Positions 45,159-56,500 of a stretch of 64,000 nucleotides of DNA are shown in pieces. Each line of letters starts with the position of its first letter. The first letter of the stretch is position 1. The notes under the pieces were generated by a model. That model saw only the letters and a program-made list of their open reading frames with translations. It did not search any database and was not told the origin of the DNA. Position numbers and translations under genes: made by a program. The stretch is from Podospora comata (taxonomy: Eukaryota; Ascomycota; Sordariomycetes; Sordariales; Podosporaceae). The DNA is taken from positions 620,001 through 684,000 of the forward strand of contig CP071498.1 of the NCBI GenBank assembly GCA_017354895.1, in the 5' to 3' direction.

Positions 45159-46214
45159 ATGATGTTTTTACTTTTGGGTTGGGGTTGAATTCAGTGGTTG
45201 TGTTTAACATGCGTGTTTTCTTCTTGGGGAAAATCATCTTAGACAGTGGGTTGGGGTTTATGGCGGGTTGTGTATGTGTGTGTGTGGGCGGCAGCGGTGA
45301 TTTTATGGAATCATGAGGGTAACAACAAGACCTGAGGAGGGGAAATTAGAAAGGGGCGGTTTCTATGATACCTGTTGACTGATATATTCTGCTTATTTTC
45401 TTGACATGTTTTCTTAGTAGCTCGCGGCAGCTGAGCTTCAACAGCGGAGTACCTTATCTGATTTATTACTGCATTTTGATCACGGTTCAAGTTCTCTTTT
45501 CTGTGTGTTGCAAATCGGGTGCCAGAAGTAGTGATTACATCTGTGCGGCTTGTGCTTTGTTGGGATGGCTTGGGGATGGGAGATATGCTTTTTTTCTTAG
45601 GGAGGGGGGAACGATGGGGGTGTAGGTTGGCCGGTGTGTGGTGTTTGAGGTGGATGGGAAGGTTCCATGTGCCACCTGCCTACCCACCCGCTCGCTCTGT
45701 TGGGCTGGTTGTTTTTTGGGCTGGTTATTGTGAGTTGGTGTTATATGGCGTTGCGCGATAGGCGTTTACGCCATCTGCTCGTGTTCTACATAGCCAGTTG
45801 AGCACACTCAGACGACCATGTTCTAGTTACGCCTCCATTCAGCCACACCAAAGATTACCACAGCCATATGACGCTGCTGTTGTGGGGTTCGGGGGGTTGA
45901 AGTCCCCGGGGATGGGGTTGTTGCTTTGGGGAAGGTTATGGAAGGTGATCTTGACAGGAGGACACACTGTGCTCAAGTGAGCTTCCGGCAAGGTCTGATG
46001 GAACTACTGGCGGGACTGCCCGGTTGCACTAATGATTCCTTCCATCTGAGCCAGAAAGTTACAGGTGGTATGGCCAAAGCAAAGTTGGACGGGAGGGCAG
46101 CTGGTTGAGTCGTCTTTTGCAAGATGGCCGGATATGTAACCAGTTCAATAACAAATCACCAACAACAGCACCATCCATCAGCACTTCAATAGTCGATATT
46201 CAACCGCCGCAAAC
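45159..46214. other. Intergenic, start of the accessory-looking stretch
   Basis: G/T-rich sequence follows the vWA gene and no gene is seen on either strand. Confidence 0.5.
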
Positions 46215-47118
46215 ATGAATTGGCGTGCCCGTGCATCGCTAATCCAAAGCCCGACTGGAGAAAGTCAATGGTGTGATTGCATTCCTCCCCCAGAGGTAAA
46301 TTGTTGGAGCAACTGTCGCTACTGCCAGGTAAGCTTCTCCTGTGCCCATATCCTTTTCCGGCACCAGTCTTGAGTGACGCATGGATCAGAAAATCAAAGT
46401 GGATGGGATCGATTCCAAGGGTATCCCATGGTGCCTGGATCGCGGCAGCGGGGATCAATACTCCGATTGGAGTACTTGTTACCCGAATCTGGCGGTAGAT
46501 CCGAACGACATCATGAGGCATCCGAGTTCTTCACCAAATTTCGCCGACTATTATATCAATCCTGTGCGGCCCATACTTCCGCCTCCTTGGGACCCCTATG
46601 GTTACGGTGCGTCTCGCAATCGCTTGGTCTCTGCAACTCAGCCTGCACCATGGGGGCAGCCGACCCAGACGAATAACTCGGCGGCCACTGATACCAATAC
46701 GCAGCAAGGTCAGAATCCCGCAGATCGGCACAAGACATGTGAATGTTCCCTGGATGATCATGAAAAATTATTTTGCGCAAAAAAGGACGTCAAATGCAAT
46801 ACTATCCCCCTGCCCGCCCGCGCGTCGGAATACGATGGTGAAATATTTTATGATACTTGTCACCCGCCCACATCGTGCAGTGAGCAGAGAGAAGAGTGGA
46901 ATGCCCAGCCTGGACTGGGAGCCCGGACATGTGAATGTATCGACAAGGCCAATGGACAAAAACGGGCCTGGTGCAAAAAATCTCGCTTCCAGTGCACTTG
47001 GATTCCCACGAGCGCGAGAGGTAATGTGATATATTGCCAAATGTGTCGCCAGTGGCCGGTACGGAGAGTTTGGCTCCCCTCTTGGCGCTTCGTTTCACTG
47101 ATCATAGGCTTAAAATAG
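46215..47118 (+). CDS. Cysteine-rich protein with repeated CxC modules, no known family
   Basis: The proposed coding sequence is join(46215..46328,46390..47118), about 280 residues. The intron has donor CAG|GTAAGC, a GTGAC-type branch and acceptor ATCAG, and joins two cysteine-rich segments in phase 0. Three modules start with CxC at about 20-22 (CDC), 155-157 (CEC) and 219-221 (CEC). The latter two share CxC-x(9-11)-C-x(6)-C followed by an IP residue pair and a cysteine pair further on, which suggests duplication of a small disulphide- or metal-stabilised unit. There is no signal peptide at this start, so either the protein is cytosolic or the true start lies in an unseen upstream exon. The end may also change, since CCG|GTACGG near 47055 could be another donor. 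Probably a lineage-restricted gene. Confidence 0.5.
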
Positions 47119-47812
47119 ACATGCAGTTCCAGTAAACACGAGTACCAGTTACAACACCCGGAAACGATTGACTGAGCATAGGCTGAGACAGGATCCACTC
47201 CTCGGATGAAGATGCCACACTTGGCTGGTTCTGGACGAAGGATAGCGGTTTTTTTTCCTTTTCTTCGTTTGATCGGAATGTGGTGGTAGAAGCGGAACAC
47301 ATTTTGTCATTGTTTAAAGGGGTTGGTGGAGTAAAACAGAGAGTAATAGAAAAGTATGAATATTGGTGAAACAAATATCAAAAGGCATATTACCATATCT
47401 TGCTTGATCCCAAAGCTTCTTGTGGGGTGTGTGTATAGGATGTCATCCTCGTGCTCCTCGCGATGCTTAGAATAATAATGAGGTTTGCTTATCATGATCA
47501 GAAGCTTGGGCAGATCTGCCTTTGTGCAAATGGTATTTACTTGTCAGGATTGGCAGTCATGTATGTAGCCCAGCAAGAATTTATTCATTTAAGATGATAT
47601 TTGATTTTTTTTTTTTTGATTTTCTTTTGCCTTCTTTCAACTTCTCCTGGGCCTGATTTGTATCAATGCTCAGCTCTCCTGTCATAAACAAAGGAATCCA
47701 GACCTCAACGACATGTACCTATCCTACTATCTGTCACCCCACACCATCCGATTCCTGAGCCGTGTGGGCTAGACTGTATCATAGATTCTAGTCTCGTCTG
47801 TTTTGTTCCAGT
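47119..47812. other. Intergenic
   Basis: T-rich tracts (about 47607-47618) are present and no gene is seen. Confidence 0.5.
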
Positions 47813-48280
47813 TTAATCCGAAACTTTCACCTCCTCATCATAGTCAACCGTTGTTTCAGAGTGCCGGCGAACAGTGACTAACTCGAGGAGCTTGGCGCAC
47901 AGTAAGCTCAGGAAGGCTCCCAGTACAAGAGCATCAGCCATGGCGTGCTTGCCGAGCCAGACGCCCGTCAATACCGAGCAGATGATTGCTATCAGGCCGA
48001 AGTCTGCCCAGCACCGAGGCTTTTGTACGAGATGATAAACTCCTGTGAATGAGTAGACCAAGACGGCGGAGATGCAGGCTTCTGAGCTTGGATGTTGGAG
48101 ATCCTGAGGCAGATAGCCTGATACTACAGACTGGGTAAGCCACTCGTGATATGGACTGGATCCCAGAGCTTGCCCTGTCAGGTTGTTTGTCGATAGGCAA
48201 TCACGCAAGGCTTTGAGATACAAACCTGTTGATGGATGAAAGTTGACTATCACGAAAGCCGAAAGTTCTCCTGCGAACAT
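47813..48280 (-). pseudogene. Degenerate PAP2/sphingoid-phosphate-phosphatase-like relic or pseudoenzyme
   Basis: The ORF has 155 residues from the ATG at 48280 and stays open in frame back to about 48389. Blocks resemble long-chain-base phosphate phosphatases of the PAP2 superfamily: GLYLKALRDCL, then HPSSEACISAVLVYSF where active enzymes have PSTHSTNA, and GVWLGKHAMADALVLGAFLS where they have SR-x5-H-x3-D. The catalytic histidine of the second motif and the arginine of the third are gone, while the membrane helices persist. The upstream N-terminal helices and first motif are not found in an open frame, although a minus-strand ORF at 48375-48920 may hold remains. I read it as a decayed paralogue; an expressed non-enzymatic membrane protein is the alternative. 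The assignment rests on motif spacing only. Confidence 0.42.
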
Positions 48281-48389
48281 TGTGCTCCAGTCGGTGATGA
48301 GGGCAGAGATACTGGGTTCAAGCTTGATCGAAGAGCGGTTCTGTTCCTGGCGATCAACCGGGAGGAATGTCCCTTCAACGGGTGCGAAT

Positions 48390-49602
48390 TACGCATCTCC
48401 CATGGTGTGGGTGGGTTGCTCCGTTCCGAAGCCTTTGCTGATGTCGCCACCTGAGATGCCACACATTTGCTGATATGATGGACATGACGAGAAGAAACCG
48501 AGCTGTGCCTGCTCCCCTTTGCAACTTGGACGCGAACTTCAGGCCGACTAACATCAGGGGCATGCTGCTGATGAGTCCGGGGGCGTCCAAGACCCGCTGA
48601 GATATAAGACTCATGCGATGCCTCGACGATACCTGTGCTGTGGTGGTGCATCTCGGATCAAGATTGATGCATTCTGCCCGACAACTGGAAAAAGTAATGG
48701 GAATTTCGCTATGGAGCGGCGCCCTTGGGCAATGTTTCCAAGGTGGAAGCTTTCCTTTCATGCTGGGAGCTGCTGAGGTATAGTCCGCTGCAGAGTCACA
48801 GAAACGAGAGTCAACAGGAGTAGCGCCCTTATGCTGACGGTTGTTGAATGGATGCGAAGAAATCCCATGCGGCAACGCAACATTCATGTCCATCGCTTCC
48901 CCAGCATTGTTGCTAGACATATCCGCGATAATATCGCGGGGTTCTTTGCTTGCAGGTTGGTTTGTTGTCGTTTAAGAACGGGCGGCGGGAGGTTGTGTGT
49001 GTTGGGAAATCGTCTTCAAGTGATATCCTACACGGCAGAATTAGAAAATTCACTTCTCAGCGAACGAAGCAATAAACATGCAAATCAAAAGGCACTGTGG
49101 CGTCTGATTTAGCTCGTTCCATGATAGCTGCCCTGTGAAGTTTGGCGCAAAGGGTAATATGGATCACAAAATGGTTGAAGTCGTGCCAGCTGGTCCAAGA
49201 ATGTGTTGGCTGGTGTTTTGTTTTCTGAACGAAATGCTTGTTGCGTGGAGAACGGCGGGAAGCGAAACTAAAGCAACCGATTGATGTTGAACACCACGCA
49301 CAGATAGAGAAGGTTAGAAAGAGGTTTGACAGCAGGTTCCCAGATGATCCCCGCACATTGATGTGGCATCCCATTTTCTGACAGCCTCGTCTGCATTGCA
49401 AAGAGGGGTCTCTGAGAGTTGACCGCTTCTGTTCCTACTGTGAATGCTCGCGAAATTGTTCGAGTTCAATCTGTTCTGCTGTACCTCAATTCCCCTAGTC
49501 TTCAGCAACATCTACCCTCTCCCCACCTGAACACTCTTTCACTTTCTTCGGGTTGTACACCATCTTGCCCAAATACTGGCAACCGGTGACCTCCCAGAAT
49601 AA
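48390..49602. other. Intergenic in the accessory stretch
   Basis: Short ORFs on both strands, none with a recognisable domain. Confidence 0.45.
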
Positions 49603-50430
49603 GTCGAAGGAGGCCCCCAGGGACGAGACTACCTGTCAGCTTCCGAGTTGGATTTCGAAAGGTAAACCCCAGATTTCAAACCCAAATTTACACCCGATAA
49701 ACAGGCCTAACATGTGTGTAGTATCGCGGGTTACCTTAAGCTCTCGGATGATGTTGAGAAATCAGACGAGGCCAACAAGCCCGACTTCCTGGTTAGCACC
49801 GACCTCCCGGTCAACGACAATCAATTTACGTTTGCTCCAGGCCAACTTAGCAAGCTTTTCGACCCCAAAAGCCTATCCGTCTTGTACAACTTGGGTGGTC
49901 TCGCGGTTTCCAGAGGTGCATCACTCTCCTACCCGGCAACGGGCCCCTCTCACCGTGGCATGACGATCGTCCCATACGACAATATCCCCAACTCCCACGG
50001 GTTGGGGAGATCAAGTTTCCATGTGCAGGGTGGGAAAGCCGAGAATGGGTTATCTTCCACGGGGACACAGGGTCTGATAGTGAAAGGGACTGCTCCATCC
50101 GGCCTTCAACCGCCGGGTTTCGACTCTCTCGGAAACCGGCGGCAGCACGACACAACCATTCGCAACGGCATATGGGAGCAGACGAATGACCATAAACGTT
50201 TCGTTCACAAATCCTCTGCTGCGAGCTCACCTCCAATCAATGAGACAGCCATACCTGGGAGTACAACTCAAGGCAACCTCTCCATATGGCGACCACAAAA
50301 TCTCGCAGTATTAGAGGGTGCCCAATGGGTAGCACGAATCACGAGCACCGCAACATTACACCTGGACGCCATGCCCAAACTTCTCCTACCCTTCGTGCTC
50401 TTTAGCCTTTTACCCTCAGCCTCTGCATAG
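49603..50430 (+). pseudogene. Isolated N-terminal fragment of a PMCA-type calcium ATPase
   Basis: A frame open from 49603 ends at donor GAAAG|GTAAAC; a 60 bp intron (49662-49721) with GCCTAAC branch and TAG acceptor leads in frame to the second segment. There, FTFAPGQLSKLFDPKSLSVLYNLGGL is the N-terminal cytosolic signature of fungal plasma-membrane/vacuolar type Ca2+ ATPases, which precedes the first membrane helix. The similarity stops about seven residues later; none of the P-type core (no DKTG phosphorylation site, no membrane helices of the pump) is found within the next kilobase in any frame that I checked. The frame nevertheless stays open for about 170 more residues of unrelated sequence. 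It is a truncated copy, or a chimeric short gene that has acquired a new tail. There is no clear start codon. Confidence 0.5.
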
Positions 50431-51886
50431 CAAGAACAAGCAATTGCGACACGCCAGAAAGCTTTCTTCGGTAGTTCTGCCATGGTCGCATTCATCTCGT
50501 CCGTACTCTCCCTTCAGCTCGACCAGCTCGATGATCCCCAAAAAGCAAAACTGGTCAAGGTAGTCCTTCGCGTGGCTGGCCCAACATTTCTTTCAGTTCT
50601 TGCGGTTGGATGCTCCTTTTACTGTCTCTCTGATAGAGACAAAAAGAAACCGGTTTCTATCCGTCATCTGCAGTCTAGGCCCCATTCTCTGGATGTTCCT
50701 GCAACGCAACCCTACATCTGGGGCGCTCCAGAACGGGGATGAGGGTGCTGGTGCTTGGATCGATGATGCAACTTTGGTTGGTGTCGTGGCTGTTGTCGCT
50801 GGTATCTTGAATGCAGAGCGTAGTCTCTTCGTGAGGGATGATTTGGAGGGGGGCAACCACCTCATCCTCCCTGAATTGGAGTCCGGCGGTCGGGACGGTG
50901 CCGGCATCAACAGGAGCGGCGTTGGCCATCAGCCAGGAGGTGAAGGGGGTGCCGAAATTACGTCCATAAACTGATGGCAGTTGAGCATGACTATCAGGTA
51001 GATGACGAAGCAGTGATATATGTGGGGACAGGCTTTGGATATTAGCGATAGGGGTCTTCATTCGCTCTGGGTCCAAGTCATTTGTATATACTGTTCTAGC
51101 TTTACTTTACTTAGATACCTCTTACGATTTTATTGAGAATATTATACCAAGCTCACAGGAGAAGATGTAGAGCCAGTGACGGCTTTTCTGGCCCGGACGA
51201 CAAAGGTGATGCGTGGATTATCAAGCTGAATTTCTTTGGCTTAGTAACTGTTGGGGTGGGAATATTGAATGCGGAATTTGGACTTTTTGGACATATTACG
51301 GCTGCTTTCGCGAATGGCGAAGAGACCAGAAGCGATGATGTTGATGGCACAGGTGAGACCAGCCGCATTCTTCGTAACGACAAAGAGAGTCAGCAAACAA
51401 CCCTAGTGACAACAATCCTTGTTTCACCGAGTCTGGCTTCATGTCCGTCGCCATGCAGACTCTGGCGGGTACGAGTGGGTGAGAACGCAGGAATGGTTTT
51501 GAGGTTGAAGAGAACTTGCGAGTCTCTCATGATGGATAACGCCCTGGATATAAGATAGCATTGCCTCTTGACAGCTCTGTAGCCCCGAGATTACTTTTCA
51601 TACGAAACACCGAATTTGATGAATAGAAAGAGAATATGGTCAGTTTGATATGAAATGTAAACCGCCGAGTGATAGCGAGGAACCGAAGACATCAAAAGAA
51701 GAGGTGGTCATAGCTCCTAGCTTCAACGGAAGGTCTTGGCGTTACTTAGGTCGCTTCCATGACCCACCACAAGCTCCATCGAATCCCTTCCCCACCACAG
51801 CTTTCTGTGGTTCGATCTCTCAAAGAAAGCCAACATCAGACAACCTCCCCGCCCTGCCATTGACAACTTCACCAACCGTCGCACTC
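50431..51886. other. Two similar ORF fragments in the spacer before the seryl-tRNA synthetase gene
   Basis: Plus-strand frames at 50600-50974 and 51133-51558 share a related stretch: GAWIDDATLVGVVAVVAGIL then NAERSLF in the first, and DAWI, LVTVGVGILNAEFGLF in the second. The underlying DNA at about 50745-50830 and 51205-51285 is also similar. They look like two decayed copies of one unrecognised sequence. Otherwise the spacer holds the synthetase promoter. Confidence 0.4.
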
Positions 51887-53527
51887 ATGAGGCCATCCTT
51901 GTCAGGTGTCGCGGCATCCAAGCCGTTCACCTGCCTCCCATGTCTCCTCCGAACCTCAACCAGAAACAGCTTCCAGCGCCCTGTCCTCACCTACACAGAA
52001 AGAACCACCCCCAGGTTATCAACAGCGCAATTCTCCCACAGCGCCCGACAGCTCCACGCCCAAGAAGCCCCCGACCAAACCGCCGCTTTCAACACAGCCG
52101 CCTCCCTCCGCCCAACCACAGCCCCTAAACCCCTCCTTGATATTAAGCACATCCGCCTCAACCCCGACCTCTACTCCCAAAACTGCATCGACAGAAACTA
52201 TAAATCCCTCGCCGAATACCCCCACAAGATCAATGCCTTGTTTGCGGAATGGCAAGCTCAGCAAAAAGCCGGCCGCGCCCTCAGGGAAAGGGGAAATATT
52301 CTCCGCCGCCGGTTGGCTGGTTCGGGCGGCACCTCCCGTGACGATCCCCGCGAGATTATTGACGAGTTTGGTGACATGAGTCGGGAGGAGATTTTGGAGG
52401 AGGCGCGGAAAGTAAAGGCTGGCTTGGCGGGGATTGAGGAGACGGAGGGGAAGCTGCAGGCTGAGATGGAAAGATTGGCGCTGGCGATCCCGAATTTGAC
52501 GAGTGATGAGACGCCCCGCGGGACGGAGCCGGAAGTCATGAGTTATATCAACAATCACCCCGAGCCTGAGCCGGCGTTGTCGGATAGAGTGTGGAGAAGT
52601 CATGTGCATGTTGGTGCGGAATTGGGACTTTTGGACTTTGCCGGGGCGGCGTCTTCTTCTGGGTGGGGGTGGTATTACCTTTTGGATGAGGCGGCGGATT
52701 TGGAACAGGCCTTGATCAGCTATGCTTTGGCTACGGCTACACGGGCAGGGTGGAGGCAGGTCTCCCCTCCGAGCGTGGTGTATGGGCATATTGCTGCTGC
52801 TTGTGGGTTTCAGCCGAGGGACGCAAATGGGGAGACGCAGATTTACGCTATTGCTCAGTCGAGGGAGGATGCGGCGAGGGGGAAGCCGGAGTTGGTGCTG
52901 GCTGGGACGGCGGAGATTCCATTGGCCGGGATGAAGGCTGATACTGTGCTGGACGAGGCTGATTTGCCATTGAAGAGGGTAGCGGTTTCACGATGCTACA
53001 GGGCGGAAGCGGGGGCTAGAGGGAGTGAGACGAAGGGGCTTTACAGGGTGCACGAGTTCACAAAGGTGGAGATGTTTTCTTGGACGCTGCCGGATCAGGT
53101 CGAGACGGAGGAAATCTTTGACGAGATGATTGATCTCCAGACGGAAATCTTGGGCGGGCTAGGGCTACACTGCCGGGTCTTGGAGATGCCCACTGCTGAT
53201 TTGGGGGCGTCGGCTACGAGAAAGTGTGATATTGAGGCGTTCTTCCCGTCCAGAAGGGAGCGGAATAATGGCTGGGGAGAGGTTACGAGCGCCAGTATTT
53301 GCACCGACTACCAGACTAGGAGGTTGGCGACTAGACTCAAGACCAAGGAGGGGAAGTTGGTGTATCCTTGGACTGTCAACGGGACTGCTCTTGCTGTTCC
53401 AAGAGTTTTGGCGGCGATTTTGGAGAACGGGTGGAATGAGTCGGAGAAGAGTGTTTTGATCCCTGAAGTGTTGCGACCTTGGATGGATGGGAGAGAGAAG
53501 ATTGGGCCGAGGCACCGGATGAATTAG
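51887..53527 (+). CDS. dia4: Seryl-tRNA synthetase, mitochondrial
   Basis: This is a single exon of 546 residues. A basic, serine/threonine-rich presequence without acidic residues (about 1-50) indicates mitochondrial import. The N-terminal tRNA-binding coiled-coil arm is at about 85-190 (DIKHIRLNPDLYSQN; LQAEMERLALAIPNL). Class II motif 2 is seen at about 363-395 (RCYRAEAG, GLYRVHEFTKVEMF) and motif 3 at about 495 (NGTALAVPRVLAAILEN). The TAE triad for serine binding appears as AGTAEIPL (about 345). The enzyme charges mitochondrial tRNA-Ser; it matches yeast Dia4 in type. The open frame reaches an ATG at 51650, but the 79 residues it would add are not presequence-like, so 51887 is preferred; the longer form could represent alternative initiation. 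Confidence 0.9.
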   Translation: MRPSLSGVAASKPFTCLPCLLRTSTRNSFQRPVLTYTERTTPRLSTAQFSHSARQLHAQEAPDQTAAFNTAASLRPTTAPKPLLDIKHIRLNPDLYSQNCIDRNYKSLAEYPHKINALFAEWQAQQKAGRALRERGNILRRRLAGSGGTSRDDPREIIDEFGDMSREEILEEARKVKAGLAGIEETEGKLQAEMERLALAIPNLTSDETPRGTEPEVMSYINNHPEPEPALSDRVWRSHVHVGAELGLLDFAGAASSSGWGWYYLLDEAADLEQALISYALATATRAGWRQVSPPSVVYGHIAAACGFQPRDANGETQIYAIAQSREDAARGKPELVLAGTAEIPLAGMKADTVLDEADLPLKRVAVSRCYRAEAGARGSETKGLYRVHEFTKVEMFSWTLPDQVETEEIFDEMIDLQTEILGGLGLHCRVLEMPTADLGASATRKCDIEAFFPSRRERNNGWGEVTSASICTDYQTRRLATRLKTKEGKLVYPWTVNGTALAVPRVLAAILENGWNESEKSVLIPEVLRPWMDGREKIGPRHRMN

Positions 53528-56500
53528 GAAAGGAGGGTTCTCAAGGTCAAGGTTGGGGAAAACAATGGCATTGCGGGAGGAGGTTTTCTGTATTACTGCC
53601 CGCATCACTAGTGTGTACTTGTACTTTGTATTGTTAAATGTGGGGGAATGAACCTGATGTTGATGATCATGGCGTGTGTCTTGATGTTCTGAGTTGTGGG
53701 TGTTTGGTGTTTTGGTTTCTGGATCATTCTTTCAAGCGACTTGCGTTTTTCGGTGTTTGGATGCAAGGGTTTTTGCCTGATGTTGGCTCAGCAACATGGA
53801 GAAGGGAAACTGACAGGAGAAAGGAGCAAAGGAAATGCAGGCAGGCCCAAACCGACCAAGAGTGGGCTTTGCTAGACCTCTTTGTCTGGGTTTGAAGTGT
53901 TTCTGCTTCTGCAGTGTTTGACAGTCCGGATTTTGTGGGGAAATCAGTTTGGTTTTGCTTTGGCAAATGGTTCGGGTATGCTTGATGCAGATTCTGCGCT
54001 GACAGCTGAGAGCAGGTATAAAGCAGTGGTGACTCTGCTTCTTGCTCGTCAACATTTTCTTCATGCTTTCCAACATCGAAGTTTGGTCTCATTGGAATAT
54101 CCGTCTACTCATCCTATATATACCTATCCATTTCACCACGATTCTGTCTCAGAAAGACAGATGTCAACGAACCAGTTCCTTCATCAACCACCTCACAGTA
54201 ATTGGTCACGAGCACGTCTTTGCACCGTTCGACCGCTTTCTTCATCGGCTACAACAGAAGACAAACCACAGTTGAGAGCGCCATTGCAGAACCTTTTGCC
54301 TCTCCTCGAGTCCTTCCACCTACTCTTGGATTTCACGCCAATCAGCAGCACGTCAACTGAGCGGCACCTACCCATGAGGATGCACCATGACTCCCTGGTG
54401 TACCTCACTTGGGTTTGCCGTCTTCCAGGGTATTCCACCATCCCGATGTCAGCCCCTGTACATTTTGGACATGGCGTTGTGCCAACCATATCTTCATGTA
54501 GAAGGAATCTCAAGTGGCGGCGATGAGCACTCGTCCATTCCTAGGAGAGCAACAGACTGTGCGACAGAGCCGTCTTTTCAACCAAGATCAAGACAGATCA
54601 ATTCCTCTCGTCGAATACAAGGTCGGTCAATTCTCCATCAATTAGCACATCTTCCAGTCTTTTCTACCAGTTGCGGGGTTAGTCTTTTATATATATTTCA
54701 CCATCATGTCCTCCCTTCAAGATCCTTCCTCTACGAAGGGCACCTACCTACCAACCTTCTTCCTACAAGCTCTAGATCCTTGGGCTTATGATTATGGACG
54801 AGACAGAGGCAGGAATCGGGGGCGTTATGTCCGGAAAGCCGAAGTTTGGGCAGAGATACAGGGCGTCTGTTCTGTTCATTCTTTGGAGTTTTCTAAAAAA
54901 GATTGCACGTCACTCTACCTCACCTATTTAGGCTAGTGTTTTGACCAAACAATCCCGATACCTAACACTGCAGGACTTTTGGCTGGAGAGCCGGGAGCCT
55001 TCGTGCTGTTGACCTAGAAAGCAACGAAGCAGAGAACTCCGTGGTGCTGTTCCCTTCATCTTGGTGCTGTCTCAACCCGCAGCTTACTACCCTGAAGAAG
55101 AAGGGACGTGAAGACTGGTATGTGTCCTGAACAATGATCTCGACGGTCTTCCATCAAACTTGAAGGTTCAAGTGGCCAGATTAACTAACCTTCTTGTTGT
55201 TGACAGTCTTTATACTCAAGACCGCCAAACCCGACGGCTTCCGTCTGGTCACTTCGTCGTCTTCATCGTCTTGACATTTTGGATCTTCAAAGATCGGCGT
55301 CAAGAATCTTTGATGCCATCATTGATCAAAGCCAGAGGGTAGATGGCACTAGACGAACCAAGAATGGCACCAAGCAGAGTGTATACGTAGAAAACCTTTC
55401 CGAAGTCCAACTTAGCGTCTTGTCTCAGGTTGTTCAGACATCATGTAGCCCCATACCTACCCTACCTTACCTGCTGCGGTTTGACCTTTGGGGCACGGCT
55501 CGGATTATCACCTCCTGGATCCGAACCTGTATATTTACACTTCCGCTCCTCCGCCAAAGAACCTGGAAGATCACTGCGTTGCTGTCCCACAAAACCCGAG
55601 AACCCCCCCCAATACAATTCGTACATCTTTTGTTCTTGTCAATATACCACATCATTACGCATTACTCGGGGACACCTATGGATTTCTGCAACAAATGGTA
55701 GCTGCGACTTATTTAGGCTTCATTCTTTTGGCAATGACATACCAAACAGCACTCTGACAGCAACTTTAGGTCTTTAATTGTCACAAAGCAGGGAATTTTG
55801 CTACTAATCTAATTCATGAGATGCCTTGTCATTCTCACCTTTAGTTTCTATATATATAGTTACCTACTTTACCAACTTCCCTTTCGTCTTTACCTTGGTG
55901 TCTTTTACTCACCACCCAAGCCGGCAACTGAAACCTCGTAAAGACGACACCTCATCATCGCCGAATCTCATACGAGGACGGCAAACACATCTGGGCCACT
56001 CAGAGACCCGATCACATATTCAGATGCGGCAGCAAGAGGTTCTTGCAGTTGTCTAATGCATGGTACGCCGCCCAGTACCTAATGATTTGCGCTCTACCTG
56101 TGGACATATCAGCTAAGTGGTTCACAATGGAATAGATGCTCGACGTGCCGGAGCCCTGTCTGAGCTCATGTCTAATATCCCTACACCTTCCATGAGCCTT
56201 CGGCGCTGTCGGTGTTTGTTCTCAGTTAGACCGCAGAAGGACAACGCAACATTGGAGGGTTGAAAACCCGGAAATGGAAAGAGGTAAAACATTCTGACTG
56301 GGACCCCTCAAATTACCTCCCGGGACCGGCTCTCCTACCTTCAGTCGAGAGCCAACATTTCACACGCAAACCCTCTTGCCGACGTCCTAGCCCTGACCGC
56401 CTCGATGGTATTCCTCCTCTGCCTGAAAACGGAGCGATATCTTTCAGAATCTTCAGCAAGGGGTCTCTGAGAACAACTGTTGCACGATTAGCCCAGTGCT

